In this document: positions 20,058-31,795 of the stretch, piece after piece
Numbering within the stretch: the stretch's first letter is position 1
Layout: each line of letters starts with the position of its first letter
Position numbers and translations under genes: made by a program
Notes under the pieces: generated by a model
What the model was told of the DNA's origin: nothing
What the model saw: the letters and a program-made list of their open reading frames with translations, nothing else
Databases searched by the model: none
DNA from: Pegoplata infirma
Taxonomy: Eukaryota; Arthropoda; Insecta; Diptera; Anthomyiidae
Reading direction: 5' to 3'
NCBI GenBank assembly: GCA_963921195.1
Contig: OY992540.1
Span: 132,990,671-133,054,670 of the forward strand
Length of the DNA stretch: 64,000 bases

Positions 20058-20236
20058 GGACGGACGGACGGACGGACAGACGGACGGACGGACGGACATC
20101 GCTAAATCGACTTAAAAAGTGATTCTGAGTCGATCGGTATACTAAAAGGTGGGTCTAGGACCAATATTTCGGGTAGTTACAAACATCAGCACAAACTCAT
20201 TATACCCTGTACCACAGTGTGGTGTAGGGTATAAAA
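19372..20236 (-). mobile_element. mini-me/DINE-like element, copy 1
   Basis: On the minus strand it opens TTTTATACCCTACACCAC and a stem-loop with ACAGGGTATAA, then a (GTCY)n microsatellite, and ends near GGTCTTGACCGACTATAATT. Mini-me elements of Diptera are known for internal (GTCY)n proto-microsatellites and such TTATACCC ends. Other copies: 21755-21930, 33193-34030, 52046-52530, 56385-57062 and scraps at 55925 and 63765. No coding capacity. Confidence 0.65.
20018..20098. repeat. (GACA)n(GACG)n microsatellite
   Basis: About 80 bp of uninterrupted GACA then GACG repeats within the mini-me copy, the (GTCY)n tract of the family. Confidence 0.9.
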
Positions 20237-21754
20237 AATAGCGTGTTAAAATTTTATATATTTTGTGCTCCTTAGCTTTGTCGAAAGTTGACGCATTTTT
20301 AACACAAATTTCAACTTTAACTCGCAAAAGTAGCTTACAACATGCAAAGCTAATATTTCCCGCCTTTAATATGGGCGTGGCAGCCAAAATTGCAAAAAAT
20401 CAGTTTTTTTTTTTGGAAATTTTTAACAAACACATTGGGAATTTAAAATTTCTTTCTAATATACTCAAAAACACCCAGTTGGAAGATGTGATCACTGAAG
20501 AAAATTACATAGTGATTCCTTGAGGAAATTTCTTTGTCTTTCTGACAAATCATAGGTAATTCTTGATGACATGTCCTAACATTGTCAACAATGAATGTTT
20601 GTTTTAAGAGTGTGGACAGTTCCTCAGCAGTATATTAAATTAGAATTTTAAATCTGAGCAACTCTTTAATTTCCAAGAAAAATATGGCGATATTATTGGT
20701 AATAAATAGACAAACAATTCTGAAAATAAAATTGGAACAAGTAGTTAGTAATAAACTGGAGGTTCCAGGTTCAAATTCAGTTGGAACCCAAAAAAGGTGA
20801 AACGTTTTTTTCTTAATATGAGAAAGATAAGTTATAAAGAAAAAAGGATAAAGGTAAAAACTAAAAAAAAAAATATTTTTTCGTATGACCTACATCAGAC
20901 ATTTCCCCAAAGAAATCTAAGGTGATATGTCCCCAGAAAGTCAGCATGCCCTGCTGACTTTGAGTAAGGATATTTTAAAAATATATATGAAACTGTCTCC
21001 AACTCAGTACATAGAGGTGTCTTGTGATTGTCAGCAGTGACTTTGAAATGTCACCGCGCCGTCACTGAGGACGTTGCTCGAGGACGTTGCAAACTGGGCA
21101 AAAATTTTATTGCATATAGAGTCCTGAACCCAGGATTTTAAAATATTTTTTTTTTAGTTTTTACTCCATTAAATCATGCTTTTTGTTAATCCTCTAAATA
21201 TAAACCAGTTTATATGTATGTTCCACTTCAATAGGTTTTTTTATATTTATTTTTAAATGCAGCCACACAATTGTTGCAGACAGCACCGATGATTCCTGCT
21301 AACCAATCCTTTTTTTACGCTTTTTTGATTGTGTTGCAAACTTTTTATGACTTGGATAAGCCAAGTTGGGTTATTGAATTGGAGTTGTGTTGTGCATGGC
21401 TGCTTCAGATACAAAAAAAAAAAAGAAGGCAAGATACACTGTTCTTGCTATTCTTTGGCATTGAAAGATGATTCTTTTAGAAAGATGCTGCCATACTACT
21501 TCTTAACTTTTATAATGTATTAAAAGTGTGTTGATGAGTCATGCAATTCAATTTTATTAATTTAATAATGCGTTTTTTTACAAAGTCAAAAAGAAGTGAA
21601 AGTTTTTTGTTTTTGTTGGGATGATAAAAGGATAAAGGGAAATTTAAGCTTGGGAAGATTTAATAGTCATGATTATAAATTAAGAAAGGTAATTTTAAAA
21701 CTTATTAATCGAGTAATTTTAAAATAACCGATCTGGAGAAGCTTTAATATTAAA
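20237..21754. other. Unassigned sequence
   Basis: Contains GTCAGCA-type words (20940-21050), a lone B-box-like GGTTCAAATTC near 20770 and a GAGGACGTTGC direct repeat near 21065. No TIR pair or coding motif could be assigned. Confidence 0.4.
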
Positions 21755-21930
21755 TTTCAGCCAACTTGCGACCTATATCGTATTTATAACGTTTACGTAA
21801 AGACAGACAGACGGAAAGAAGGATATCGCTTACTCGACTTTAAAAAAATTGCAAAGTCGTTTGGAATACTATTAGGTGGTTCTAATACCAATATTTATAT
21901 TTCGATTAGTTACAAATATCAGACAAATCT
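21755..21930 (-). repeat. Degenerate mini-me fragment
   Basis: Shares GACAGACAGACGG and ATATCGCTTACTCGACTT with the core of the copy at 19372-20236, then GATTAGTTACAAATATCAGA. The outer ends are gone. Confidence 0.6.
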
Positions 21931-23095
21931 TAAAATACCATCATTATTGAAATGTGTGTACACTTTTAATCAAAACACAAATCAATCATACATTAATTTT
22001 TCTCAGTGTATTAGTTACTTATTCGTTTAATACTCGTTGTACTCTTTTTTATAAAATTTTCTTACTTTTGCTTACTCGAGTAAAAAAGTGTATATGGAGC
22101 ATTCCATGTAAAATCGGACACTTTGAATAATTTTTTTTTTGATTTTCCCAATTTGTTGAGAGTTTTTAGTACCCTTCGAAAACTCCTTCGTGGTAAATTT
22201 TTTGATTTTTTTTGATGACCAAAGACAAAAGATATCGAATTTTTAAAAAAGATATCGAATTTTTAAAAATTGGCAGTTTGTTCCTTTACTCAAACTTCTT
22301 TAACTTCTTCAATAATGGTCCAAAATCTAATTTTTGTTTCAAAATTTTTGTTTTTTTACGGACTTTTTGAAAAAAAATTTAAAAAAAAATCTTTAAAGTG
22401 CTCTAGTATGCGATTTTTAAGGTTTAAAATTTATATCTCGTTTTAGAAAATGTATGTACTCTTTGATTTTTTTGAAAATTTTTTGTGTAAAACTTCTATC
22501 GATTCTACAAATTTTTTGTTCAGTAGGATCGTGGGATAACGATTAGTACTATTTTTTAAATTTTTTTGAAAAAATTTTATTGTAATTCCAATCTTAAAAT
22601 CATTTCTACTGCTCCAATGGTGCGTCATAAAGGGGTCATTTCCAAGACCGACCCCTATTAATTTTTACGTCTTAACATTTCTTCGGAACAAACTAATACC
22701 CTATCTCCAATTTCTAAGGGGGCTCCCACACAAAATGAAATTTTTTAAAATTTGCTCCAACCGTCTAACTGCCCTAAAAGTGCTCTTAGAGCAATCAAAT
22801 GTTTGACCGACCCACAATATTTTTTTAGTCCAAACATTTTCTCTGAACACACCCACCCTCTGTCTTTAACTCTTAAGGTGGTCCCCATGCAATTTATTTT
22901 TTTTTTATTTTTTGTAAATTTGTTTTATTTAATCAGCTTTTACCGGTCCAATGGTGCGTCCGAGAAGGGTCATTAGTGAGACCGACCTCCATTTATTTTT
23001 ACCCTTCAAAAAGTACGTAAAAAACAAAAATTTTTAAGAAAAAAATTTGCAATTTGGACCATTATTGAAGAAGTTATGAGTAAAAGAAGTTTGAG

Positions 23096-24200
23096 CAGTA
23101 CCGGTTTAACCATTAGGGCACACTGGGCACGTGCCCAGGGCCCCCGACCCTACGGGGCCCCGAAAGGCCAAAACCGTATGTTAATTTTTAATGATAATTT
23201 TTCCCTTTATACTGCTGTTTTTAAGAGAATAAACGAGTCGTTTTTAAAACTAAATTTAAAATTTTCGTATAGAATTTCAGATTCAGAAAAAGTTCAAATC
23301 TGAGAATTTTTCTATGACAGAAGTTCTTAAACTCATTTTCCTGCATAAATGGTCTCAGGTTTTGGGACATTTGACGTATAGAAAAAGTCTCAGGTTCTGA
23401 GACATTTTTTGTATATAAGAAGTCTCAGATTTAGATCTTTTTCTTAAAGAAAAAAAAACCTTTTCTCATAGAAAAATACCATTTTCCTATAGCAAAAATC
23501 TCAGATTCTAAGACATTTTTCCTTTATAAAAAGTCTCAGATTCAGAGACCATTTATCTATAAATAGAGTCTTTGAGTCTGAGATCTTTTTCCATAAGAAA
23601 AAGTCTCTGAGTTTGAAACCTTTTTACTTTAGAAAAAGTCTTAGGTCATAAGAAAAAGTCTCAGATTCTGAGACCTTTTTCATATAGAAAGAGTCTTTGT
23701 TTCTGATACCTTTTTCCTATAGAAAGAGTCTTAGATTATGAGATCGTTTTCTTATAGAAAAAGTTTCAGAAATCTCCGATTTTTCCTATAAAAAAGTCTC
23801 AGATTTTAAAACCTTTTTACCCTAGAAAAAGTATCAGATTCTGAGACCTTTGTTTTGGAGAAAAACCCTCAGATTCTGTGACATTTTTCTTATAAAAAAA
23901 GGTTTCCTATAGTATCCGATCCTGAGAACTTTTCCCAATAGAAAAGGTCTCAGATTTTGATTCCTTTTTTCGATAGAAAAAGTATCTGGTTCTGGAACCT
24001 TTTTCTTGTAGAAAAGAAAAAATACCTCGAGCTAGAATAACTCTACTCACAATATATATATTTTTTAATTTTTTGTATGTCCTATTTCTTTAAACAAAAA
24101 TAGAACAATATTTTTTTCTTGTGTTGCAACTTTTAACTTTCCAGGGGACCCCCAAATTCTTGTGTGCCCAGGGCCCCCACCATACCTTAACACGGCCCTG
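23096..24200. mobile_element. Non-autonomous hAT element with perfect 8-bp TSD
   Basis: 1105 bp beginning CAGTACCGGTTTAACC and ending GTTAAGG-inverse ACACGGCCCTG. The inverted ends follow CAGNRCCGNNTTAA, with subterminal GTGCCCAGGGCCCCC. AGTTTGAG flanks both sides (23088-23095, 24201-24208). No transposase is encoded. Most of the interior is a palindromic minisatellite. Confidence 0.92.
23325..24020. repeat. Palindromic minisatellite inside the hAT element
   Basis: About 20 degenerate units of 30-36 bp around AAAAAGTCTCAGATTCTGAG followed by ACCTTTTTC and a CTATAG linker. Each unit is itself an imperfect palindrome, so single units can form hairpins. The units drift in sequence, which suggests an old array. 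Confidence 0.85.
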
Positions 24201-24377
24201 AGTTTGAGTAAAGGAACAAACCACCAAGTTTTAAAAATTCGATATCTTTTGAACGGGTCATCAAAAAAATCGGAAAATTTACCACGAAGGAGTTGTCAAA
24301 GGGTACTAAAAACTGTCAACAAATAGGGAAAATCAAAAAAAAATTATTCAAAGAAAGAATGACCCATATATAATTAA

Positions 24378-25511
24378 TAGGGTTCGGATTTTTATGCAAA
24401 TGCATATTTGTTGTCGTCAGTCTGAGAGCAACAAAAACTAAATATCTTTGCGAATCAAGAAATTTGCAGTAAAATGGCATTGATTTGTTAGTGCATTTTT
24501 TTGCATATTTTGCTTTTAATGCATATTTTTGCATATATTGCTGATATTACATATCTTTGTCGCATATTTTGAAAAAAAGTGTTTTTTTTTTATTTTACGA
24601 TATTTTTACATTGCTGTATATATTTTTTATTTTATAATGTATGCGTTAAAGTACACAGAAGAAAATATGGAAAAAAAATATTGAGTAATCACTTGTTTTA
24701 ATTTCAACAAAAAAGAAATGGCGTATTTTTTAACTGACACAATTAAAAATTTACTTAAAAGTTTTTAAAAAAAATTTGAGCAAATAATTTAATAAAAATT
24801 TTATATTTTTTTTTAATTTTATTTTTTTTCTCTTTGTTTTTTTCAATTCTCATTTAGTATATAGTTTTTTGTTTATGTAAATCAAAGTTTGAAATCATCT
24901 TTATGAAGTTTTTCAATGTCTTAAATGTTTTTAGTAAAATATTAAAAAAAAATATTTTTTTTGTAAAAAAAAAAATGTGAAACTTTTTTAATCTTTTTGA
25001 AAAAAAATTGATAAATTTTGAGTAAATTTTTACTTGACACAAATAAAAACTTTATTAAAAAAAACGAAAAATTTTGAGTAAAGTTTTAATTGTGTCAATT
25101 AAAAATTTACTAAAAATTTTTGGTATACATTTAATAAATTTTTATTAAAAGTTTACTAAATACTTTTAAATCGTTTACTGGTGCAAAATTGAGTAGTTTT
25201 TTACTCAATAGTATCACAAATTTACTCAAAAAAAATTGTTTTTTTTTACTTTTATAATTTTGTGTTTTACTTTATTTGAACTTAAACTTTTGTGTTTATT
25301 GTGCCTTATTTTCGTTTATAAGACTTAATTTTTACGATTTTTATGTTCTTTTTTGTTTTTCTTATTAATTTTATTTTTTATTATTAATTAATGTTTAAAA
25401 AAAAAATTTTAAGTGCATATTTTTTAAATTTTTAGCGCATATTTTTATATTTTTTGTGCATGTTTTATGCGCATAAAACGCGATTTTAACTGCATAAAAG
25501 TCCGAACCCTA
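24378..25511. mobile_element. hAT-like MITE with TGCATATTTT interior, copy 1
   Basis: 1134 bp bounded by TAGGGTTCGGATTTTTATGC and GCATAAAAGTCCGAACCCTA, flanked by ATAATTAA and ATAATTAT (7 of 8). The interior near both ends repeats TGCATATTTTTGC; the middle is A/T runs. The same family is at 42780-43357. Confidence 0.85.
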
Positions 25512-26082
25512 ATAATTATATATAATTTGATAGAATTATTATTTATTACAAAATTATGTAAAATAACACAGTGATACAAAATCGAACTTTCTGAATCGGA
25601 ATGGGATGAGTCCAAATGCAAATGAAAGTTAACATTTTACATAACAAATCCCTCAAGCCGTTTTTTTTAGTTCAGCGCTAGAATTTTTTTTACACGCATT
25701 TAAAGTTGCTGATTTTAAAGCATTTAAAGCTTTTCTGTACTAAACTTGTCCTACATTAGGGGCCACTGTTGGTGCCCTTATTAGGCATGTGGGGTCCAGC
25801 GTCCAAACTTAAGCTCGGTATGAATTTTGCTGTAATCGGTCCCGTACCTACTTACGAAATTTTTAAAAATAATTCACTGTTCACCGTTGCGTATAATTGT
25901 TATTTAAAAGGCAATTAAAAAAATTAATCATACGCCTTATACAGTTTTCAAGCAATTATTATTATAATTATAATAAAAGTTCACCAACTTCAAATGCGTG
26001 TACAAAATATCTAATTTGATAAAACTATACATAGTTTTATCCAATTATTAAAAAAAACTGAAGCCTGTATATTGGGCGTAGG
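25512..26082. other. Unassigned sequence with a weak inverted repeat
   Basis: ACACGCATTTAAAGTTG at 25692 is inverted as CAACTTCAAATGCGTGT near 25987-26003, possibly the ends of an about 310-bp TIR element. Otherwise nothing is recognised. Confidence 0.4.
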
Positions 26083-26602
26083 TATGTTTTGAAAAAATGT
26101 TGGAGGGTAAAAATAAATGGGGGTCGGTTTCACTAATGACCCCTCTCGGACGCACCATTGGACCGGTAGAAACTGATTAAACAAAACAGAAAGTGTGTTC
26201 AGAGAAAATTTTTGGACTAAAAAAAATATTGTTGGTCGGCCATATATTTGATTGTTCTAGGTCAGTGTCGGGCATTTTTGCAATTCCTATCCCTATGCCT
26301 AGGTTAAAAAATGCTGCTTGTGCGCTGTCGACACACGTACACTATAAAATTATTTTGCTTTGTTGACTTTTCGCTTGCTACTACCACACAAGCATAAATG
26401 TTATAGTATGTGTGTGCCCGTCACTGCTCTTAGGGCACTTCAATTTTTAAAAATTCTATATCTTTTGAACGGGTCATCAAAAAAATATGAATATTTACCA
26501 CTAAGGAGTTTTCGAAGGGTACTAAAAACTCTGAGCAAATTGGGAAATCTAAAAAAAAAAGTTTTTCGAAGTGTATGATTTGACATGGAATGCCCCATAT
26601 AT
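26083..26602 (-). repeat. Partial foldback-like element, same family as element 1
   Basis: On the minus strand it starts TATATGGGGCATTCCATG and follows the left arm and middle of 22091-22980 in order, including GGTCCAATGGTGCGTCCGAG, then stops. One end and the other arm are missing. It is interrupted by the 26263-26426 insertion. Confidence 0.7.
26263..26426. mobile_element. Short hAT-type MITE
   Basis: 164 bp from CAGTGTCGGGCA to TGCCCGTCACTG, with 8-bp flanks TTCTAGGT and CTCTTAGG. They differ, but both align to CTCTAAGA in the uninterrupted relative around 22790, which serves as the empty site. Confidence 0.75.
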
Positions 26603-26645
26603 AATTTTATATAATTGTATATAATTCTATATAATTGTATATAAG

Positions 26646-28692
26646 TATATGGGGCATTCCATGCCAAATCACTCACTTTTAGGCCCGACCCCCTTCGATT
26701 AATTTTATTTTTGGATATGTTTTAGTACGTATTAAATGCAACTTGCAGCCAAATTTTCAGCCTTTTATACCAAGGTGGTGTTGAGTAATCAATTTTTCAA
26801 AATGGCGATTTTTTCCAAAAAATGAAAAAATTTAAATTTTCAATCAATTTTGACCAGTAAAAAATATAGATATTTTAAAAAAAGTTGGACAACGTTTTGT
26901 TGGTATTTAAATGTAGTTTTAGAAAAAAAATGTGAAAAAATTATTCGAAGTAATTATCACTTATTTTTTGACGTTTAAAAATTAAAATCGACTTTTTGAA
27001 AAAGTTCGAAACCTTCGATTTTTTTGTAAAAAACTAAAAGAATTCTACTCTAAATTATGCAACTTTTAAGCCATAACTCGAGATGTGATCACAATTCTTT
27101 CTATTTTTTTTTTTAATTTTTAAAATTGCACCTTTTATGTTTTGGCTCTGATTTATTTTATATGGAGCTCCAAAAAAAAAAAAAAAATGGTAGATACTGA
27201 CCCTAACTTACCCTAAATATATTCATTTGGAGGTAAATATACGTCTCACAAAAATTTGGGACGATCGGACATGTGTAAGGCGCTTAGCATGGTCCTTGAA
27301 GTTTAAAAAACGGATTACAAGGAAAAATATGATTTTTTTTCTGTTTTCGCAATTTCTTTGGTATTTTAAGTTAAGTTTTAATTCAAGTGATTACAGAATT
27401 ATGATGTGGAGTAAAATGCCTTTCTAATAAGGTACTAAAAACTAAAATCGGTTGAAAATCAGCCAAGTTATTACAACTTCCCCAGGCATCTAGCGTGTGC
27501 CATACAACTTGATTAAAAAATACGAGGCCCTTTTTTTAAATTTATTGAAATTTTCTACTGTAATAACATTTTTTCATTATTCATGTTTCAGTGTAATATT
27601 TTTTTGACTTTTCCAAATTTTAAAACAAAAAAAATATTTTTTTTTTTAAAATAGAGATTTCAAAAGGGTGTGGAAAATGCAGGCATTTTTAGCACTAATT
27701 TAAAAAATGTTAGCAAAACACAATATGAAAAATACTTGTCATCTAATAACATTTGAGCTTGAAGAATAAAAAAATGTTATTACAGTAGAAAATTTCAATG
27801 AATTTCAAAAATCGGATTGTATTGATTAATCAAGTTGTCTGCCACACGTTAGATGCCTGGGGAAGTTGTAATAACTTGGCTGATTTTAAACCGATTTCGG
27901 TTTTTATGACCTTAATAGAGAGACATTTTACTCTACATTTAAATTCTGTAACCATTTGAATTCAAAATTAACTTAAAATACCAAAAAAATTAAGAAAACA
28001 GAAAAAAATGCATATTTTCCCTTGTAATCCGATTTTCAAACTTCAAAGCCGATGCGGCACGCCTTACCCATGTCCGATCATCCTAAAATTTTCTGAAACG
28101 TATTTTTACACCCAAGTTAATATATCTAGGGGAAGTTACGGTCAATATTTACCAAATTATTTTTTTTGGAGCACCATATAAAATAAACCGGAGTCAAAAA
28201 AAAAAAAGTGCAATTTTCAAAATTTGAATAAAAATAGAACGAATTACGATCACATCTCGAATTATGACTTAAAAGTTGCGTAATTTAGAGTAGAATTTTT
28301 TGACATTTTTAAAAAAAAATCGAAGGTTTCGGACTTTTTCAAAAAGTCGATTTTAATTTTTATACGATAAAAAACAAGTGATAGTTACTTCGAATAATTT
28401 TTCATATTTTTTTTTCTAAAACTACATCTAACTACCAACAAAATGTTGTCCATCTTTTTTTAATATATCTATATTTTTTACTGGTCAAAATTGATTGAAA
28501 ATTTAAATTTTTTCATTTTTTGGAAAAAATCGCCATTTTGAAAAATTGATTACTCAACACCACCTTGGTATAAAAGGCTGAAAATTTGGCTGGAAGTTGC
28601 ATTTAATACGTACTAAAACATATCCAAAAATAAAATTAATCGAAGGGGGTCGGGCCTAAAAGTGAGTGATTTGGCATGGAATGCCCCATATA
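26646..28692. mobile_element. Foldback-like element 2 with arms of about 940 bp
   Basis: The 2047-bp unit starts TATATGGGGCATTCCATGCC and ends in the inverse. The left arm (to about 27585) is matched throughout by the right arm (from about 27755), e.g. AGGCCCGACCCCCTTCGATT, GATCGGACATG and ACTTCCCCAGGCATCTAGCG each with an inverse. About 170 bp form the loop. Arms differ by scattered substitutions and small indels. No coding frame. Confidence 0.88.
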
Positions 28693-28707
28693 TAATTGTA
28701 TATAATT

Positions 28708-30855
28708 ATGGGGGTTTTCGTGTCAACTGACACAACTTTTGAAACCGATATCTTCCGATCGGGATGAAATTTGCACCAAGGTTAGCCCTATTGGATAGTA
28801 GTTCAGACACAATTTTTCAGCGAGATCGGTCAAGGACTCTCTGAGTTAGAGGGGGTCGACATTTGACATTTTGGCAAAAGAGGTGTTTATTCTGATCCAT
28901 GTAACTTCTTACCTATTGTTTTTAGCAAAATGTATCCCAAAGAGTTTAGATAGCTATTTCTTCAGTCTTTCGAAAAAAAATTATAAAAAAAATAGAAAAA
29001 AAATTTTTGATTTTTTTTTAAAAAAATCTAAAACTTTTTTGACTTTTTCCTCAAATTGGGCCCTTTTTTTTTTTTTTTTTTTTGATTCAAAAGAAAGCTT
29101 AGGTCTTGTCCTTTAAAAGCTATGGGGTCGCTTAGTGGGATGCGAGTGGGATATCTATGAAAAAATTATTTTTTTAACTTTGGAACACAAAAAACGGTTC
29201 TTCAATTTGCACTATTAGGCGTGGGATACCTAACCAGTTTTCGATTTCGATCCGCGACACCCTCTAATTTTTATAGGTTCAAAAAAGAAAGCACGAGCCA
29301 AAAAATGAGGGCGGTGGGGTTGGGCCATATGGCTCCTCATCGGGGTCAAAATTGGGCGTAAAGAGGTTACAATCCTCAAAAAGCCCCACAACTGCCCTAG
29401 AACTGCCCACGGAAGGGTGCAATGTGAGACCGACCTCTATTAATTTTGTGCCCCCAACATTTTTCTTGAATATACCTAACCTCTATTTCCACTTCCTAAG
29501 GGGGCTCCCATACAAAATGACATTTTTATAAAATTTGCTCTTACCGCTCTAACTGTCCATAGGGTGCCCCTAGAGAAGTAAAATGTATGACCGACCCGCA
29601 ATATTTTTTCATCTCCAACATTTTCTCAGAATATACCTACCCTTTATTTTCAACTCTTAAGGGGGTCCCCATACATTTTTTTTTATTTTTTTATTAGTTT
29701 TTAAAAATACATGTTTTTATAACGTATGGGAGCCCCTTAAGGAGTGGAGATAGGGTGTTATTATGTTCGGACAAAATGTTGGTAACTAAAAAATAATGGG
29801 GGTTGGTCATAATTTTTGCCTCTCTAGGAGGCACGGTAGGGGCGGTAGGAGCTGGTTTAATAAAACAAATTTATAAAAAATAAAAGAAATGTATGGGGAC
29901 CACCTTAAGGGTTAAAGATACATTGTAGGTGTGTTCGCAAAAAATGTTGGAATTAATAAAATAATGGGGGTCGGTCATACATTTGGCTCCACTTGGGGCA
30001 CTTTAGGGTAAGTTAGAATGGTAGGATCAAATTTTTTAAAAATGTTTTGTATGGGAGCCCCCATAGGAAGTGGAAATAGGGGTAAGGTATGTTCAAGAAA
30101 AATGTTGGGGGCAGAAAATTATTGGAGGTTCGTCTCACATTGCACCCCTCCAGGGGCGTTTCTAGGGCAGTTTTGGGGCTTTTTGAGGATTTTACCTCTT
30201 TACTCCCAACTTTGACCCCGATGAGGGGCCATATGGCCCCACCCCACCGCCCTTATTTTTTGGCTCGTGCTTTCTTTTTCGAACCTATAAAAATTAGAGG
30301 ATATCGCGGATCGAAATCGAAAACTGGTTAGCTATCCCACGCCAAATAGTGCAAAGTGAAGAACCGTTTTTTTTGTTCCAAAGTTAAAAAAATAATTTTT
30401 TCATACATATCCCACTCGCATCCCACTAAGCGACCCCATAGCTCTTAAAGGAAAAGACCTAAGCTTCCTTTTGAATCACAAAAAAAAAAAAAAAAAAGGG
30501 CCCAATTTGAGGAAAAAGTCAAAAAAGTTTTAGATTTTTAAGAAAAAAAATCAAAAATTTTTTTTTTATTTTTTTTATAATTTTTTTTCGAAAGACTGAA
30601 GAAATAGCTATCTAAACTCTTTGGGACACATTTTGCTAAAAACAATAGGTAAGAAGTTACATGGATGAGAATAAACACCTCTTTGGCCAAAATCTTAAAT
30701 TTCGACCCCCTCTAACTCAGAGAGTCCTTGACCGATCTCGCTGAAAAATTGTGTCTGAACTACTATCCAATAGGACTAACCTTGGTGCAAATTTCATCCC
30801 GATCGGAAGACATCGGTTTCAAAAGTTGTGTCAGTTGACACGAAAACCCCCTTAT
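28708..30855. mobile_element. Foldback-like element 3 with arms of about 1 kb
   Basis: Starts ATGGGGGTTTTCGTGTCAAC and ends GTTGACACGAAAACCCCC. The left arm (to about 29700) is inverted in the right arm (from about 29865), with landmarks CCGATCGGGATGAAATTTGC, GTTAGAGGGGGTCGA and GGGGGCTCCCATACAAAATG. Interior modules are shared with the fragments at 9629, 61346 and 62855. It adjoins element 2 through a short TATAATT linker. No coding frame. Confidence 0.88.
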
Positions 30856-31229
30856 ATATAAACCGTTTTTACTTGGGTATTTATAGTATTTAAATTTATT
30901 TTTTTAATTTTAAACTCTTTTTTTGTTTAAAGGGTGTGTTTTTCCTTTGATAGGAACCCTTTGAAATTTTTATTTTTTATTTTTGTTTGCTTGTATTTGG
31001 GTATGCACTTTGCTGCAAAAAAAGGAAAACTTCCCTCTTTTTTTCTTTTTTGTTTCACAATAAAAAAAAAGAATAAAATCCTTGTAGACACATTTTTCAA
31101 ATTCCATATTTAGTTTTTCACAAAAGTTTAGAGAAAATAAAGAAAATGTCAACATTAAATTACCACGCATACAGGCTTTGTTACAAAAAACAGAGTTGCC
31201 AGATATATGTATATTTCTTTAAAAAGTGG
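30856..31229. other. Unassigned sequence
   Basis: T-rich sequence with homopolymer runs. No repeat partner or coding motif was found. Confidence 0.4.
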
Positions 31230-31510
31230 GACTACTTTTAAATAATGAATAAAACGGAGCATTTTAAAAATGAAAATGATAGTTTTCCAAAGTGCTTAAA
31301 TCAGAACAAAATTAGTACTAAACTGCATAAAATTGTACTTTTTTTTTTAAATATTTCTTTACGAAACGGTAGTTTTTATAAAATGAAAATCATACTTTTT
31401 TAAAGTATATAACTTTATAAAATTAAACTTTTTAAAATAGTTCTTTATGAAACGGTACTTTTTACAATATGATACATTGTAAAGTGGTACTTTAATTATG
31501 AAACGGCTAT
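31230..31510 (-). repeat. Degenerate AAGTACCGTTTTA repeat, inverted
   Basis: Words such as ACGAAACGGTAG and ATGAAACGGTACTTT repeat here and correspond inversely to the block at 9788-11200. Confidence 0.5.
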
Positions 31511-31559
31511 TAATAAGTAAGAAAAAAACGAATTGTTATATTGACCCCCATAATTGTGA

Positions 31560-31795
31560 ATACAAGTAATTTTTTCACTGAAATTGCTCCTATACGGAAA
31601 TTTGTAATATCAGCAAATGTTTGTAAATTTTAATTGCTGAAAAAAGATTTTTTTTTTTTCAACAAAGAAGTTTGTTGAATTTCAAACACAATTTGTTAAT
31701 CTGACAAAAGTAAAAATCTTAATTTTTTTTTCAACAAACACAATTTGTTAATCTGACAAATGAATTTTTTTTTCAACAAAGAAATTTAACAAACA
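31560..31795 (+). repeat. Short direct repeats
   Basis: CAAACACAATTTGTTAATCT followed by GACAAA occurs twice about 50 bp apart, with TTCAACAAAGAA words around it. Simple local duplication. Confidence 0.55.

Larger units (their letters stand above)
22091..24370. mobile_element. Foldback-like element 1, interrupted by a hAT element
   Basis: Left arm (22091-22335) starts TATATGGAGCATTCCATG. The right arm (23048-23095 plus 24201-24370) is its inverse and ends GACCCATATA. Landmarks are ACCCTTCGAAAACTCCTTCG and CGAAGGAGTTGTCAAAGGGT. The middle holds two direct repeats (about 338 bp apart) of CCAATGGTGCGTC...GACCGACC. No coding frame. The right arm is split by the 23096-24200 insertion. Confidence 0.7.

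Noticed and set aside
23076..23303. 75-codon frame in GC-rich DNA
   Set aside because: It covers the terminal inverted repeat of the hAT element; the composition explains it.
29990..30331. Frames with Gly/Pro-rich peptides
   Set aside because: They lie within an arm of the foldback-like element, and the opposite arm gives unrelated frames; no motif.
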